Below, piece by piece: positions 1 to 9,834 of a DNA stretch of 64,000 bases (positions are counted from its first letter, which is position 1; every line of letters starts with the position of its first letter). Under the pieces are notes generated by a model. That model was given only the letters and a program-made list of their open reading frames with translations. It was not told the DNA's origin and searched no databases. Source of the DNA: Alkalicoccobacillus plakortidis (GTDB lineage: Bacteria > Bacillota > Bacilli > Bacillales > Bacillaceae_D); contig NZ_JAMQJY010000002.1 of NCBI RefSeq assembly GCF_023703085.1, positions 248,001-312,000 of the forward strand, given 5' to 3'. A program made the translations under genes and the position numbers.

Positions 1-2
1 TC

Positions 3-299
3 CGAGACATTATTCAGACCCAGCTTGAGCACTTAACTACCTATCACAGTCGCATTATGATGAGATATGCTGGTAAAGTAAATAAACATCCTTCAGAGGA
101 ATTGATTAGCGATATTGATAAAGGTCAGGCAAAATTGACGGATTTATTTGTCACGTTATATGAAGAACCAGAATTTGATTTGGCCCAATGGCACCATTTT
201 CTACCCGCAATCTCAGAGGTCATTGAATACCAAGAAGAACTTGAATATCTTGATCAACTAGTTGAGAACTTGACCTCGCATAATGAATCAGCTTCATAA
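3..299 (+). CDS. Hypothetical protein, C-terminal part (N-terminus outside window)
   Basis: The reading frame is open from the first bases of the window to a TAA at 299, so this is probably the 3' end of a longer gene rather than an 80-residue protein starting at the internal ATG at 57, which has no ribosome binding site. The visible 98 residues are acidic and helical-looking, with no membrane segment, cysteine cluster or motif I recognise. A strong bidirectional terminator follows directly and separates it from the convergent ABC exporter. It is not in the position of B. subtilis ygaB, which lies between sspE and ygaC, so I give no name. Confidence 0.6.
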   Translation, partial: RDIIQTQLEHLTTYHSRIMMRYAGKVNKHPSEELISDIDKGQAKLTDLFVTLYEEPEFDLAQWHHFLPAISEVIEYQEELEYLDQLVENLTSHNESAS

Positions 300-300
300 A

Positions 301-337
301 AAAAGCGTGAACCTCTATAACAGAGTTCACGCTTTTT
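301..337. terminator. Bidirectional rho-independent terminator
   Basis: A stem with arms AAAAGCGTGAAC and GTTCACGCTTTT, rich in A on one side and T on the other, lies between two convergent genes and can serve both. Confidence 0.9.
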
Positions 338-340
338 TAT

Positions 341-2086
341 TTAACTTAGTTGTTGAACATGAAATAACTTATGGTAGCTTCCTTCTTTATTGATCAGTTC
401 TTCGTGTGATCCTACTTCGCTGATTTGTCCATTTTCAATAACAACAATTCGATCGGCTGTTGTAATGGTTGATAAACGGTGAGCAACGATAAAAGTTGTA
501 CGATCTTTGGCGAGTGTTCCAAGCGCCTCTTGAATATAATGTTCACTTTCTAGATCAAGAGCTGAGGTGGCTTCGTCAAAGATTAAGATTGGTGGATTCT
601 TTAAGAAAACACGGGCAATTGCAATTCGCTGTTTTTGACCACCTGATAGCTTAACCCCACGTTCTCCAACTTGAGTATCATAGCCCTGAGCAAGCTCTTT
701 GATAAATCCATGGGCATTCGCAGCTTTTGCTGCACGGAGAATTTCCTCATCCGTAGCATCTGGATTCCCCATTTTAATATTTGTTTTAATCGTATCACTA
801 AACAAAATGTTATCTTGGAGCACCATCCCGATTTTGTCTCTTAATGTGCGGACCTTTAAGGCACGAATATCCTTGCCATCAACCATAATCCTACCTTCAC
901 TTACATCATAGAACCTTGGGATCAAGCTAATTAACGTACTCTTTCCTCCCCCACTCATACCTACAAAAGCAATCGTTTCTCCACTTTTTACGTCTAGATT
1001 AATATCCATTAACACAGGTTTATCATCTACTTCATATGAAAAGGAAACATGCTGAAATGTTACGTCACCTTTAACTTGATTCAGCTCTGACGCCTCATTC
1101 GTGTCCTTAATATCATACTTTTCATCAATGAATTCAAACACCCTGTCCATCGAGGCGATTGATTGCGTTAATGTTGTAGAGGAGTTAATCAATCTACGTA
1201 ACGGACTATACAGCCTCTCCATATAAAGTACAAATGCAGTCATGGCACCAACTTCAAGTGACCCGGTAATGACAAAATAACCTGAAACAACAAGGACTAA
1301 CAGTGGCGCAAAATCCGTAATGGTATTTACAACCGCGAATGTTTTTGCGTTCCATCTTGTATGATCAATCGCCTTATCAAGAAAATGATTATTACGTTTT
1401 GAGAAAGCCTTCTGCTCATGATCTTCTAACGCAAAGCTGCGTATAATATTCATCCCTTGTACTCGTTCATGAAGATGTCCCTGTACTTCAGCTAGTGCTT
1501 GTGATCTGTCTCTTGTCAGACTACGAAGCCTCGCATAAAAGTATTTGATGGACAAACCATAAAGCGGGAACATGGAAATAGCAACAATTGTCAGCCAAAA
1601 ATGAAGGTTCATCATAATGACAATCGCAATAACAATTGTAAAAAGGTCGAGCCATATATTCATTAAACCTGTAATCACAAAGTTTTTTGTTTGCTCTACA
1701 TCATGGATAACTCTTGAAATAATTTCTCCGACCTTACGATTGGAATAAAATTTCAAACTGAGCTTTTGAATATGATGAAAGAGATTATCCCTAATATCAA
1801 AAAGCACCTTATTACCAATCCATTGCGCAAAATATTGCCTGTAATATTCTACAGGCGGCCGAATCACTACAAAAAGAAAAAACATTCCTCCCATTATCCA
1901 AAATAGAGTGGAAAGCTTATCGGCTTGACTTAATGCATCATTTAAAATTAAGTCGTCTATTATATACATCATCACTAGTGGCAGAAGCAACGGGATACCA
2001 AATTTAAGAATACCAATTAAAATAGTTGCTGCTATCTGCTTCCAGTATGGTTTAACAAACGCCATATACCTACGGATACTACCCAA
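341..2086 (-). CDS. ygaD: ABC exporter, fused membrane and ATPase domains (YgaD type)
   Basis: This is a 581-residue half-transporter with an N-terminal six-helix exporter domain (roughly residues 15-310) and a C-terminal nucleotide-binding domain. Walker A is GMSGGGKST (about 375), the signature is LSGGQKQR (about 480), Walker B is [12 protein letters not shown], and an H-loop AHRLST follows. This arrangement is typical of homodimeric MsbA/LmrA-type lipid or drug exporters in the cytoplasmic membrane; the substrate cannot be read from the sequence. It lies just downstream of the ygaC-like gene on the same strand, as in B. subtilis, which supports the ygaD name. The length is normal and the frame intact. 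Confidence 0.85.
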   Translation of the reverse strand: MGSIRRYMAFVKPYWKQIAATILIGILKFGIPLLLPLVMMYIIDDLILNDALSQADKLSTLFWIMGGMFFLFVVIRPPVEYYRQYFAQWIGNKVLFDIRDNLFHHIQKLSLKFYSNRKVGEIISRVIHDVEQTKNFVITGLMNIWLDLFTIVIAIVIMMNLHFWLTIVAISMFPLYGLSIKYFYARLRSLTRDRSQALAEVQGHLHERVQGMNIIRSFALEDHEQKAFSKRNNHFLDKAIDHTRWNAKTFAVVNTITDFAPLLVLVVSGYFVITGSLEVGAMTAFVLYMERLYSPLRRLINSSTTLTQSIASMDRVFEFIDEKYDIKDTNEASELNQVKGDVTFQHVSFSYEVDDKPVLMDINLDVKSGETIAFVGMSGGGKSTLISLIPRFYDVSEGRIMVDGKDIRALKVRTLRDKIGMVLQDNILFSDTIKTNIKMGNPDATDEEILRAAKAANAHGFIKELAQGYDTQVGERGVKLSGGQKQRIAIARVFLKNPPILIFDEATSALDLESEHYIQEALGTLAKDRTTFIVAHRLSTITTADRIVVIENGQISEVGSHEELINKEGSYHKLFHVQQLS

Positions 2087-2109
2087 ATTTCTTACACCTT
2101 CTTCTAAAG

Positions 2110-2132
2110 AAAGAAAGCCTGGAATCCAGGCC
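2110..2132 (-). terminator. Short terminator-like hairpin after ygaC
   Basis: Arms AGCCTGG and CCAGGC(C) are followed on the minus strand by a T-rich run (TTTCTTTCTTT). It is small, so read-through into ygaD is plausible. Confidence 0.45.
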
Positions 2133-2138
2133 TCTTAC

Positions 2139-2667
2139 TCATCGATATTGCAGATAACGCTCGTACCAAGCTCTCTACAAATTGTGGAGCGAATGGTCCT
2201 TTTCTCTGGTGAATCCATGAGATTAGTTCATCTACACTTCTTCTTAAGATACCATCAAGCTCCGGAGGATAATTCATCGCTTTGCTATGAAGTTCGTATT
2301 CATCTTCATCTAAAAGCTTAAAGGTCATGTCCGGAAACACTTTAATGTCGAGATCGTAATCAATATACTTTACTGCCTCGTCATCCCACGTAAACGGGGT
2401 GCCGAGATTACAATAATAGTAAATGCCGTCAGAACGAATCATACCAATCGTGTTAAACCACGTTTCTGAATCAAAATAACAAATTGCGGGCTCTCTTGTC
2501 CGCCAATTTCGTCCATCTGACTCTTTTACGATAATTCGATCATTCCCACCAATTACGACTTTTGACGTCCCTTTAAGCACAATTGTGTCTTCCCAAATGC
2601 GATGAAGTGATCCATTATGTTTATAGCTATGGATTTGAATGTTGCTTCCTACTTTGGGAAAATTCAT
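2139..2667 (-). CDS. ygaC: DUF402 protein YgaC (frameshifted at its 3' end as sequenced)
   Basis: The protein matches the DUF402/YgaC family: basic beta-rich N-terminus, the [21 protein letters not shown] core, and a C-terminal helix with RKGPFAP. Some family members are nucleoside di-/triphosphate phosphatases; activity here is inferred only. I chose the ATG at 2667 because AAAGGAG lies 8 bases upstream; the longer in-frame start at 2700 has none. The frame breaks at 2166-2171 (CCAAGC on the plus strand). Removing one A changes the C-terminus from an unrelated tail to [10 protein letters not shown] and a stop at 2139, giving about 175 residues, the normal family length. Position next to sspE and fabL supports the name. 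Confidence 0.85.
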
Positions 2668-2846
2668 AAATGGCTCCTTTCTCTTTGCTGCGGACGCCAT
2701 AAACAGAAAAAATCCTGTTTACTGCAAAATTACATACCAACCATCCTTTTATCCACTTTCATTATACAGTTTTCCATATCGTTTTGAAACGGTAAGAGCC
2801 TGAATTCATAAAACAAGCTAATATATTAAGTTTCTATGTAGTAAAA

Positions 2847-2879
2847 ACGCCCTCTAAACCGATTGGTCAGAGGGCGTTT
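2847..2879 (-). terminator. Terminator of sspE
   Basis: A 10-bp stem AACGCCCTCT/AGAGGGCGTT is followed by T residues on the minus strand. Confidence 0.85.
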
Positions 2880-2902
2880 ACTCTGCTAATTAAACCAGAG
2901 TG

Positions 2903-3058
2903 TTATTGTTGTGTTTTTTTAGACTGAGACTGTTGGTTTTGTTTTTTCACTTCTTGTACATCTGTTTCAGATGCAAATTCAGTGTTGTAGTTGCCTTGTT
3001 TAGAAGCTTGGTTTTGCTTCTTTACAGTCTTAGCATTTGTATTTGTTTTGTTTTCCAT
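2903..3058 (-). CDS. sspE: Gamma-type small acid-soluble spore protein SspE
   Basis: This 51-residue protein is almost entirely Asn, Gln, Lys, Ser and Thr, as expected of gamma-type SASPs, which serve as an amino-acid store degraded at germination. It contains NTEFASET, which matches the cleavage site of the germination protease GPR. The ATG at 3058 is preceded by GGAGGTGAT. It has one repeat unit where B. subtilis SspE has two, so it is short for the family but otherwise typical. A sigma-G-like promoter lies upstream and a terminator downstream, so it is likely transcribed alone in the forespore. Its place between ygaC and fabL matches B. subtilis. Confidence 0.92.
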   Translation of the reverse strand: MENKTNTNAKTVKKQNQASKQGNYNTEFASETDVQEVKKQNQQSQSKKTQQ

Positions 3059-3080
3059 GGTTTATCACCTCCACAAACAT

Positions 3081-3111
3081 TAAGATGTCCGGAAGGTGAT
3101 TGTCTTATACA
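3081..3111 (-). promoter_or_regulatory. Sigma-G-like promoter of sspE
   Basis: On the minus strand TGTATAA and CATCTTA are separated by 17 bases, close to the sigma-G consensus (TGHATRH, 17-18 bases, CATWMTA). The position just ahead of a SASP gene supports the assignment. Confidence 0.6.
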
Positions 3112-3119
3112 ACATTTTT

Positions 3120-3884
<765 letters not shown>

Positions 3885-3969
3885 TCAAATATGCCCATTT
3901 ATTATAGCGCATAGCTATCAAGCATGAAAGACACACTACATCATATAAAAGGTAAAAAGGAGACTACTT

Positions 3970-4191
3970 ATGTATGTAGGACGCGACATGACAGAACTAT
4001 CTATGATGGAAAAAGAAAAATGGACGGATAAAGAGCTTGCTTTTTTTCACCATAGTTTGGGTCAGATTACTCCGTACTTAAATCAAGAAGGTGCCGCCAT
4101 CCATATCCAAATTATTAAAGAGATTGAATCTAGAGGGGGATTGCATCAGAGTGCAACCTATACTCAGGGAACGGAGGTTCATTATGACTAA
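3970..4191 (+). CDS. yfhS: YfhS-like small protein
   Basis: A 73-residue protein beginning MYVGRDM, with no membrane segment. It lies divergent from fabL and close to mutY, the position of yfhS in B. subtilis, and its length agrees. An AAAGGAG ribosome site precedes the ATG at 3970. The stop overlaps the start of the next gene by eight bases, so the two are translationally coupled. No biochemical function is known to me; the identification rests on position, size and N-terminal likeness. Confidence 0.6.
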   Translation: MYVGRDMTELSMMEKEKWTDKELAFFHHSLGQITPYLNQEGAAIHIQIIKEIESRGGLHQSATYTQGTEVHYD

Positions 4192-4531
4192 TGAGGAAGA
4201 AAAGCAGCTTTATTATGTGAATTTGAACCCTATCAGTATGGATACGATTAGTCCTGTTCGAGTAAATGACGGTCAGCTTATAGAATATGAAATTGCCGCC
4301 ACTCTTAGTGAAAGAGAAGATCTTGAGCATTTATTACATGAGGTTACGGCCCATGACGTTGAGTTAGGCAATTTAATAAGCTTTCGTCATTTTGATGACA
4401 CGGAAGGTGATGCTGATAAAAATGAATACCAACGTGGCTTAAATGACATCTTTGATGAGCTATATAGGCTTGGAACGGAAGAAACCAAAGCGAAGATTAA
4501 AGAGATTCATCTGATTAATGATGAGACATAA
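4184..4531 (+). CDS. Hypothetical acidic protein coupled to yfhS
   Basis: The ATG at 4184 has a well-placed GGAGGT at 4172-4178, inside the end of the yfhS-like gene, and gives a 115-residue acidic protein. An upstream in-frame ATG at 4091 has no ribosome site. I recognise no domain. Secondary structure looks mixed, a beta-rich first half followed by charged helices, with no signal peptide or membrane helix. The eight-base overlap with the preceding gene suggests co-translation. A terminator follows immediately. Confidence 0.7.
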   Translation: MTNEEEKQLYYVNLNPISMDTISPVRVNDGQLIEYEIAATLSEREDLEHLLHEVTAHDVELGNLISFRHFDDTEGDADKNEYQRGLNDIFDELYRLGTEETKAKIKEIHLINDET

Positions 4532-4540
4532 TTTTAGGTG

Positions 4541-4576
4541 AGAAGAAGGATTCTAAACAGAGTCCTTCTTCTTTTG
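4541..4576 (+). terminator. Terminator after the yfhS pair
   Basis: GAAGAAGGA(T)TC and GAGTCCTTCTTC form a 12-bp stem with one G-T pair, followed by TTTTG. Confidence 0.85.
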
Positions 4577-4632
4577 ATTTCGATCCGGAAAATTCTCCAT
4601 TTGAAGTGTGATTAATTTTTAATCATTTTTAT

Positions 4633-5389
4633 TTAAAAATTCGACCTAGATTGCCCGCCGTCCACATTTAATGTGGCTCCGACGACCCAAGCTCGCTTTT
4701 TCTGATGCAAGGAATACGACTGTGTTTGCCACTTCGTCTGCAGTTCCAAAACGTCCGGCAGGTATTTCAGCCTCCACAAATGCTTTCATTTTTTCAGGGT
4801 TCTCATCTATGCGTTTTTGCCAATTACCTGTGGGATGCAAAATAGATCCAGGTGCTATTCCATTTACCCGCACACCATCTTTAATTGCTTCATCTGCAAG
4901 AGATTTAGTAAAACTAATCAAAGCAGCTTTTGCACCATTATACGTAGGCTTTCCTCCTGCTTCACGACCAAAAATAGATGAGATATTAACAATTGCTCCT
5001 GATTGTTGTGCCTTCATATCCAAAAGAGCTAGCTTACTAAAATGAACCGCAGAGAAATAATTCAAGTTAAATGCGTCCTCAAATGTCTGCATATTTGTTG
5101 CTTCAATGGTAGAACCATTACTGCCTCCAACATTGTTAATCAGGATATCAATTGACCCGAGTGTACGTTTCACCTCTGCAAAAGCTCGCACTCGCTCACT
5201 TTCTACTGCTAGGTCTGCCTGAACGGTTATGATATCTAGTTCTTTTTTACAGTCTTCAAGTTCTTTTTCCCCACGTGCAGCAATTGCAACCTTTGCTCCT
5301 TCTATTACAAATAGTTCAGCAATTGCTCTGCCAATGCCTTTGGAGCCACCAGTAATAAATACGACTTTATCTTGTAGGTTTAAATTCAT
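4633..5389 (-). CDS. Short-chain dehydrogenase/reductase, frameshifted near its C-terminus as sequenced
   Basis: A classical SDR of about 250 residues: TGGSKGIGR dinucleotide motif, NNVGGSN, catalytic Ser in NISSIFG and YNGAK as the Tyr-X3-Lys pair. The substrate cannot be inferred. The frame breaks at 4687-4692 (CCAAGC on the plus strand). With one A removed the tail becomes [19 protein letters not shown], the usual SDR ending with VDGG, stopping at 4633. As sequenced it ends in an unrelated sequence at 4646. Its ATG overlaps the mutY stop codon as ATGA, so it is translationally coupled to mutY, an arrangement not present in B. subtilis. Confidence 0.85.
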
Positions 5390-6481
5390 TTTGCTTCACC
5401 TCGAATAGTGTGAGTAATGATCTTTTGGTGTGATACAGGAAACGCATATTTCTCCAAGCCACTCTTAGAGACCCATTTAAGAACGGTTCCTTTGGAACTT
5501 TCAACATGCTCTGCTTCAGCCACGTAAACAGAAATATTCCAAATGATATGGGAGAACACATGCTCAATTTGCTGAACAGGTTCTACATGTTTATAGGTGT
5601 TGATGCCATATTCATTTACTAATCCTTGTTTCAGCTCGTCCAAGTTACCTTGGCTTACCACTTCGAAATTTGGAAACTGCCAAAGTCCAGCAAGTAATCC
5701 TTTTTCTGATCGTTTTTCGATTAAGTAATCTCCATCTTTATTCTTAATCAAAAATGCAGCCATGTTTTTTGGAATGGCTTTTTTCTTTTTGGTTTTTACC
5801 GGCAACTCATTCTGCAAACCTTGTTCGTAAGCTCCACATTGATTTTGCACTGGACATAAGAGACAGCCGGGAGATGTTGGGGCACAAACCAATGCACCAA
5901 GTTCCATTAAACCTTGGTTAAAAGCAGATGGATCTTCTGGATCAATTATTTCATAAAGCTCATTTTCAAAGGTTTTTCGTGTTTTTGCCTTAGCAATATC
6001 TTCATCAATGACTAACACTCTAGACATTACCCTCATAACATTGCCGTCTACAGCAGGCTCCGCTTTATTATAGGCAATACTTAGGATCGCTCCAGCTGTA
6101 TATGGACCAACACCTTTTAAAGTGGATATTGCTTCTCTTGAATTTGGAACAACACCACCATATTCTGAAACAACTTCGCGAACGGCGGTTTGCAAATTTC
6201 GAACACGGGAATAATAACCGAGACCTTCCCAGGCTTTTAAAATTTCATCCTCTGAAGCTTCCGCAAAATTTTCTAATGTCGGAAATTGACGCATGAAATT
6301 CAAAAAATATGGGATAACGGTATCGACTCTTGTTTGTTGAAGCATAATCTCAGACACCCATACTCTATAGGGATCTCGATTTTCTCTCCAAGGTAAATCA
6401 CGCTTGGTTTTGATAAAACCAGTCGACTAATTGAGAGCGAAATGCTTTTATATCAATTTGTTCTGTACAGCGTACTGCCAA
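5386..6481 (-). CDS. mutY: A/G-specific adenine DNA glycosylase MutY, N-terminal frameshift as sequenced
   Basis: MutY removes adenine mispaired with 8-oxoguanine. Visible elements are the catalytic Glu in [10 protein letters not shown], the helix-hairpin-helix [11 protein letters not shown] followed by the conserved Asp in AVDGNV, the [4Fe-4S] cluster spacing Cys-X6-Cys-X2-Cys-X5-Cys beginning CAPTSPGC, and a C-terminal NUDIX-like domain that reads 8-oxoG. The first 25 or so residues lie in another frame. The break is at 6402-6407 (GCTTGG on the plus strand), and removing one T joins FYQNQ to [17 protein letters not shown] place the start at a TTG at 6481, preceded by GGAG, giving about 364 residues, the family length. 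Confidence 0.88.
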
Positions 6482-6494
6482 CAGTATTCACTCC

Positions 6495-6803
6495 TTACGT
6501 CTTTTTAACAAAGGCCCAGCAATGAAATTTAGCTAAGCCACCTTCAATGTAATTGTCTAATTCTGAAAATATAGGATGGTTTTTGGTTTGACGTAGCTCT
6601 TTTAAACGCTGATAATGGGAGAACGTTGTCGCCTCAAACATTTCAACATATAATAGAGGTTGGTCATAAGCTTCAAACCATTCAATATTGTAGGCTCCTT
6701 CTTGTGATAGAGCGTCCAATAAAATTGACATTTGTTTTTCATATAATTGTTTTGCGTCTTCACTAATCTTATACTCAATAAAAACACGAATTGATTGATC
6801 CAT
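6495..6803 (-). CDS. Hypothetical 102-residue protein upstream of mutY
   Basis: A short acidic protein beginning MDQSIRVFIEYKI with an alternating strand-helix-strand pattern that could be a ferredoxin-like (dimeric alpha-beta barrel) fold; this is impression, not detection. It has no membrane segment or signal. It ends 13 bases before the mutY start on the same strand, so it may be cotranscribed with mutY and the SDR. An AAGGACGGG ribosome site precedes the ATG. Confidence 0.65.
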   Translation of the reverse strand: MDQSIRVFIEYKISEDAKQLYEKQMSILLDALSQEGAYNIEWFEAYDQPLLYVEMFEATTFSHYQRLKELRQTKNHPIFSELDNYIEGGLAKFHCWAFVKKT

Positions 6804-6861
6804 TAGTATCCCGTCCTTACCTAATATTAGATCGAACCACTAAAGGAGGCTCCCCTGTTTC

Positions 6862-7845
6862 ATGGATACAAGTACACACATCGTCATGGGAATAAGCCTT
6901 GGTGGACTTGCTACAATTGACCCGGCTGTTGCATCAAACCCTGTAATGCCTGGGGCTGTAATGGCCGCTGCTATCATTGGTTCACAGGCACCTGACTTTG
7001 ATACAATATTAAAATTGCGAAATAACGCTGTATATATTCGAAACCATCGTGGTCTAACTCATTCTATTCCTGCCGTCATCATATGGTCGTTATTGATTTC
7101 CGGCAGTCTGACAATGTTTGTTAATGGAGCAGACTGGCTTACCTTGCTGCTTTGGTCGTTTATTGCTGTTTTTTTACATGTTTTTGTTGATATTTTTAAT
7201 GCATACGGGACACAAGCATTGCGTCCAATTTCGAATAGGTGGATAGCACTAGGTATCATCAATATCTTTGATCCATTTATTTTCTCAGCACATGTAGTGG
7301 CCATTCTCTTATGGTGGAGCGGTATGGCACCGGCCGGACCCGTTTTTCTAGGCTTATATGGCCTATTAATTCTTTATTATGTTTGGCGTATCGTTGAAAA
7401 ACGACGAGTCGTTCAGAATGCAAAGGAACTACATCCTGATGCCTCACATATCTTTGTTTCACCATCAATTCGTTGGAACCAATGGCATTTAGTCATTAGA
7501 ACACCAAGCATGCTACATGTTGCGGAATCTAAGCAAAAAGAGATTAATTTTTTTGAACGTTATCAGTTTGTGCCAATTCCTGAGACAACGATTATCAATG
7601 CTGCAAGAAAAGATCCTAACCTTTCCGCCTTTCTTTCCTTCTCTCCAACTTATAGATGGGAAGTGGATGAAAGCAGTGAAGGTATGCAAGAGGTCCGGTT
7701 CTATGATTTAAGATATCGAAGCAAAGGACATTATCCTTTTGTTGCGATTGTTCAAATGGATGAAGATTTCTCAATTGTCTCTTCATATACAGGTTGGGTA
7801 TTTAGTGAAGAAACGTTACAAAAAAAATTAAAAGTTATCACGTAA
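6862..7845 (+). CDS. yfhP: YfhP, YdjM-family membrane-associated metal-dependent hydrolase
   Basis: A 327-residue protein with an N-terminal membrane domain matching the YdjM/DUF457 family. The first residues contain HIVMGISLGG, then SQAPDFD and RNHRGLTHS, the histidine/aspartate-rich motifs conserved in this family, then HVFVDIFNAYGTQ. Four or more hydrophobic helices lie between residues 30 and 190, followed by a soluble C-terminal part. B. subtilis yfhP lies next to mutY, as here, divergent from it. The family is annotated as putative hydrolases; a role in regulating neighbouring genes has been proposed for B. subtilis YfhP, but nothing here tests that. Confidence 0.85.
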   Translation: MDTSTHIVMGISLGGLATIDPAVASNPVMPGAVMAAAIIGSQAPDFDTILKLRNNAVYIRNHRGLTHSIPAVIIWSLLISGSLTMFVNGADWLTLLLWSFIAVFLHVFVDIFNAYGTQALRPISNRWIALGIINIFDPFIFSAHVVAILLWWSGMAPAGPVFLGLYGLLILYYVWRIVEKRRVVQNAKELHPDASHIFVSPSIRWNQWHLVIRTPSMLHVAESKQKEINFFERYQFVPIPETTIINAARKDPNLSAFLSFSPTYRWEVDESSEGMQEVRFYDLRYRSKGHYPFVAIVQMDEDFSIVSSYTGWVFSEETLQKKLKVIT

Positions 7846-7850
7846 CCGGT

Positions 7851-7888
7851 AAAAGGAGGTTGACCAATTGGTCTCCTCCTTTTTTTAT
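7851..7888. terminator. Bidirectional terminator between yfhP and yfhJ
   Basis: AAAAGGAGG...ACCAATTGGT...CCTCCTTTTTTT forms a long stem with a T-run for yfhP and an A-run usable for yfhJ. Confidence 0.85.
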
Positions 7889-7896
7889 AAATGTGC

Positions 7897-8145
7897 TTAC
7901 TCATTTAGATGGCTGAATTTTTTTTGACCAGGTTGATAGCGGTGCAAATATGGACCATATTGTTCAATCCACTTAATGACAATAGCTTCCGTTGTTTCTG
8001 GTCCGCGATATGGTCTTCCTGCTTTCGCGCGGGTTGCCTCAAAATCCTCCCACAAGCTCTCTACCCACGTTCTTGCCTGATCATGTGTAAGCTCATCATT
8101 ACGTGCAAGTAGTCTTTCCGCTAACTGTTCAAACTGACTTTCCAT
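7897..8145 (-). CDS. yfhJ: YfhJ, WVELL-family small protein
   Basis: An 82-residue protein containing ARTWVESLWEDFEATRAKAG, the diagnostic segment of the WVELL family (YfhJ). The family is confined to Bacillales; its function is unknown. It is soluble, acidic and helical. It lies between yfhP and sspK, as in B. subtilis, on the strand opposite to both, with a ribosome site GGGGA upstream of the ATG. Confidence 0.85.
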   Translation of the reverse strand: MESQFEQLAERLLARNDELTHDQARTWVESLWEDFEATRAKAGRPYRGPETTEAIVIKWIEQYGPYLHRYQPGQKKFSHLNE

Positions 8146-8234
8146 TTATATTTCCCCTTTACAATAATTACGTCTTATAGTTCTTTGTTTAACGCGCAAA
8201 ATACAATTAGGCCACCAGGAGAGGAGGCTGCAGC

Positions 8235-8390
8235 ATGAGGAACAAAGCATCTCATTTTCCGGGACGGATCTCTTTATCAGGAGAGCCAAAAGCAAAACCG
8301 GAATTCTCTTCAAAACGTGCTGATGGCACGATTGCGGATCGTCCACAGGAGCGTATGTTTAGCTCCAATACCAATCATTCAGACAAGTAA
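8235..8390 (+). CDS. sspK: Small acid-soluble spore protein K
   Basis: A 51-residue basic protein. The central block EPKAKPEFSSKRADGTIADR and the following PQERM match SspK, a minor forespore SASP (B. subtilis SspK carries KRADGS and HPQERM at the same places). GAGGAGG precedes the ATG at 8235. It is too short for routine ORF calling. It is followed 20 bases later by another small gene on the same strand, and the same neighbourhood holds yfhJ and yfhH as in B. subtilis. Confidence 0.88.
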   Translation: MRNKASHFPGRISLSGEPKAKPEFSSKRADGTIADRPQERMFSSNTNHSDK

Positions 8391-8410
8391 TGACGGAGGT
8401 GGCAAGTGTC

Positions 8411-8563
8411 ATGAGTAAAAAACAGACTTTTACTTCGCACTACAAAGATCCCTTTCAATCGCCTCGGGCTAATGCCAAAAAATCCTTTAATCAGGTGAAT
8501 GGCGAGACTGAGCAAAGCCAGCATAACATTATTTTAGAGAAACAGATGAGAACCCGTACGTAA
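8411..8563 (+). CDS. YpzG-like small protein
   Basis: A 50-residue protein beginning MSKKQTFTSHYKDPFQSPRA and containing FNQVNGET, the segment I associate with the YpzG family of small Bacillus proteins. GGAGG lies 10 bases before the ATG at 8411. It follows sspK closely and shares its terminator, so the two form a bicistronic unit, probably expressed in sporulation; that timing is inferred from sspK only. Function unknown. Confidence 0.7.
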   Translation: MSKKQTFTSHYKDPFQSPRANAKKSFNQVNGETEQSQHNIILEKQMRTRT

Positions 8564-8579
8564 GCATCAAATCCACCTG

Positions 8580-8610
8580 GAGCAGGGAATTTACTTCCCT
8601 GCTTTTTATT
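8580..8610 (+). terminator. Terminator of sspK-ypzG-like unit
   Basis: GAGCAGGGAA and TTCCCTGCTT pair around a short loop, followed by TTTTATT. Confidence 0.85.
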
Positions 8611-8613
8611 GCT

Positions 8614-8922
8614 TTATTGCTCAATCAACGAAATTGGAATTCCTTCTAGTTTGGACTCGTTGTTTCTATAGCCCCATGCAAATTGCCCGTTCATATATGA
8701 AATTGAAAAAGTGGTTTGTCCATCTTTTAACTGATACGTTTTACCAGGCTTGAAGTCATCTGGATTAATCAAATATGCTTTTGCCAGCAATACTCGGCGT
8801 TCATATACGGCAAATTCATTTAACATACCCATTTGTTCAGCTTTTTTTGCTTTTTCATTTAACGCTGTAATTTCCTGTCTTAACTCAGGTTTTGTCATTT
8901 CACTAAATCGCTTTTCGTTCAT
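8614..8922 (-). CDS. yfhH: YfhH, DUF1811 protein
   Basis: A 102-residue protein of the DUF1811/YfhH family: an N-terminal helical hairpin (KPELRQEITALNEKAKKAEQ) followed by a small beta domain ending GIPISLIEQ. The function is unknown. Its ATG overlaps the recX stop codon as TAATG, so it is translationally coupled to recX; the recX-yfhH pair is conserved in Bacillus. Confidence 0.85.
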   Translation of the reverse strand: MNEKRFSEMTKPELRQEITALNEKAKKAEQMGMLNEFAVYERRVLLAKAYLINPDDFKPGKTYQLKDGQTTFSISYMNGQFAWGYRNNESKLEGIPISLIEQ

Positions 8923-9740
8923 TACTCTACATCCTCTCTATCGTGCTCGTCCAAGTAAAACTCAATTGACTGAATGGAAAACCCTTTTTGATATAATGCC
9001 TGTTTCATTTTAATCCTATATTCTTTTCCTGTATACTTACTTGCATATTTTCGTTCTAATTTGGCGGCTTGATAACTCAATGCTTGCTGCTCATCCGTTT
9101 CTTCTTGAGGCTCCATTTTTTCTAATACTTCTTGTATTAGACTTGAAGAGAATCCCTTTCCTCTCAATTGCTGAAACAGCTTTTGTTTTTGTGCACTCAT
9201 TGATTCACGAGCGGTTTTTTTGGTTTGCTTATCTACCCATTTTTGAATAAGGGCAATCTCATCTTCTTCTTTAAATTGATCAATCGCCTCTTCTGTAACG
9301 ATCTTGTTAACCCCTTTTTGCGTTAGCTCTTGCTTCAACTTCAGCGGTCCTTTAATTTGTGTAGCAGATTTTGATCGTACATAGGTCGATGCAAATGAGC
9401 TATCATCCAAATAACCGAGCTCCTTAAATTTTTCAATAGCAGCTTTGATATGCTCTGGTTGTCGTTCCTTTTTCTCCAGATAATCAGTCATTTCCTTAAC
9501 AGTCCGCATCCGATATGAGAGATAATGAAGACCTAAATTGATCGTCTTTTTCTTCTCATCTTCCTCCACAAGCTCTTTTATTTGTTGCTCATCAATTTCC
9601 AAGCCCTTACTTAAGTTATATTTAACAAATACATCTTGATCTACTGCAAAACCAAAGGATTCCTTACCTCCACTACTTACATATATGTTGAGGCGGTCTT
9701 TGTTACGTTTTTGCATTGTAATACGACTAATTACAGCCAA
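8922..9740 (-). CDS. recX: RecX, regulator of RecA
   Basis: RecX binds RecA filaments and modulates recombination and SOS. The 272-residue protein is the long Bacillus form, with an N-terminal extension and repeated three-helix RecX modules such as LHYLSYRMRTVKEMTDYL and IEKFKELGYLDDSSFA. The start is a TTG at 9740 with AGGAGGTAG upstream. The gene is divergent from yfhF and coupled to yfhH downstream, as in B. subtilis. Confidence 0.9.
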   Translation of the reverse strand: MAVISRITMQKRNKDRLNIYVSSGGKESFGFAVDQDVFVKYNLSKGLEIDEQQIKELVEEDEKKKTINLGLHYLSYRMRTVKEMTDYLEKKERQPEHIKAAIEKFKELGYLDDSSFASTYVRSKSATQIKGPLKLKQELTQKGVNKIVTEEAIDQFKEEDEIALIQKWVDKQTKKTARESMSAQKQKLFQQLRGKGFSSSLIQEVLEKMEPQEETDEQQALSYQAAKLERKYASKYTGKEYRIKMKQALYQKGFSIQSIEFYLDEHDREDVE

Positions 9741-9834
9741 ATTGACTACCTCCTATTTCTTTTCGAAAAAAGTCTTGATATCAATGATATTCGGGTATAC
9801 TCACTGTATCATCATACACTTTAGGAGGCTAAAT

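Noticed and set aside
9770..9810. Sigma-B-like promoter before yfhF (GGGTAT)
   Set aside because: Only the -10 matches; the -35 at the right distance (GTCTTG) is poor.
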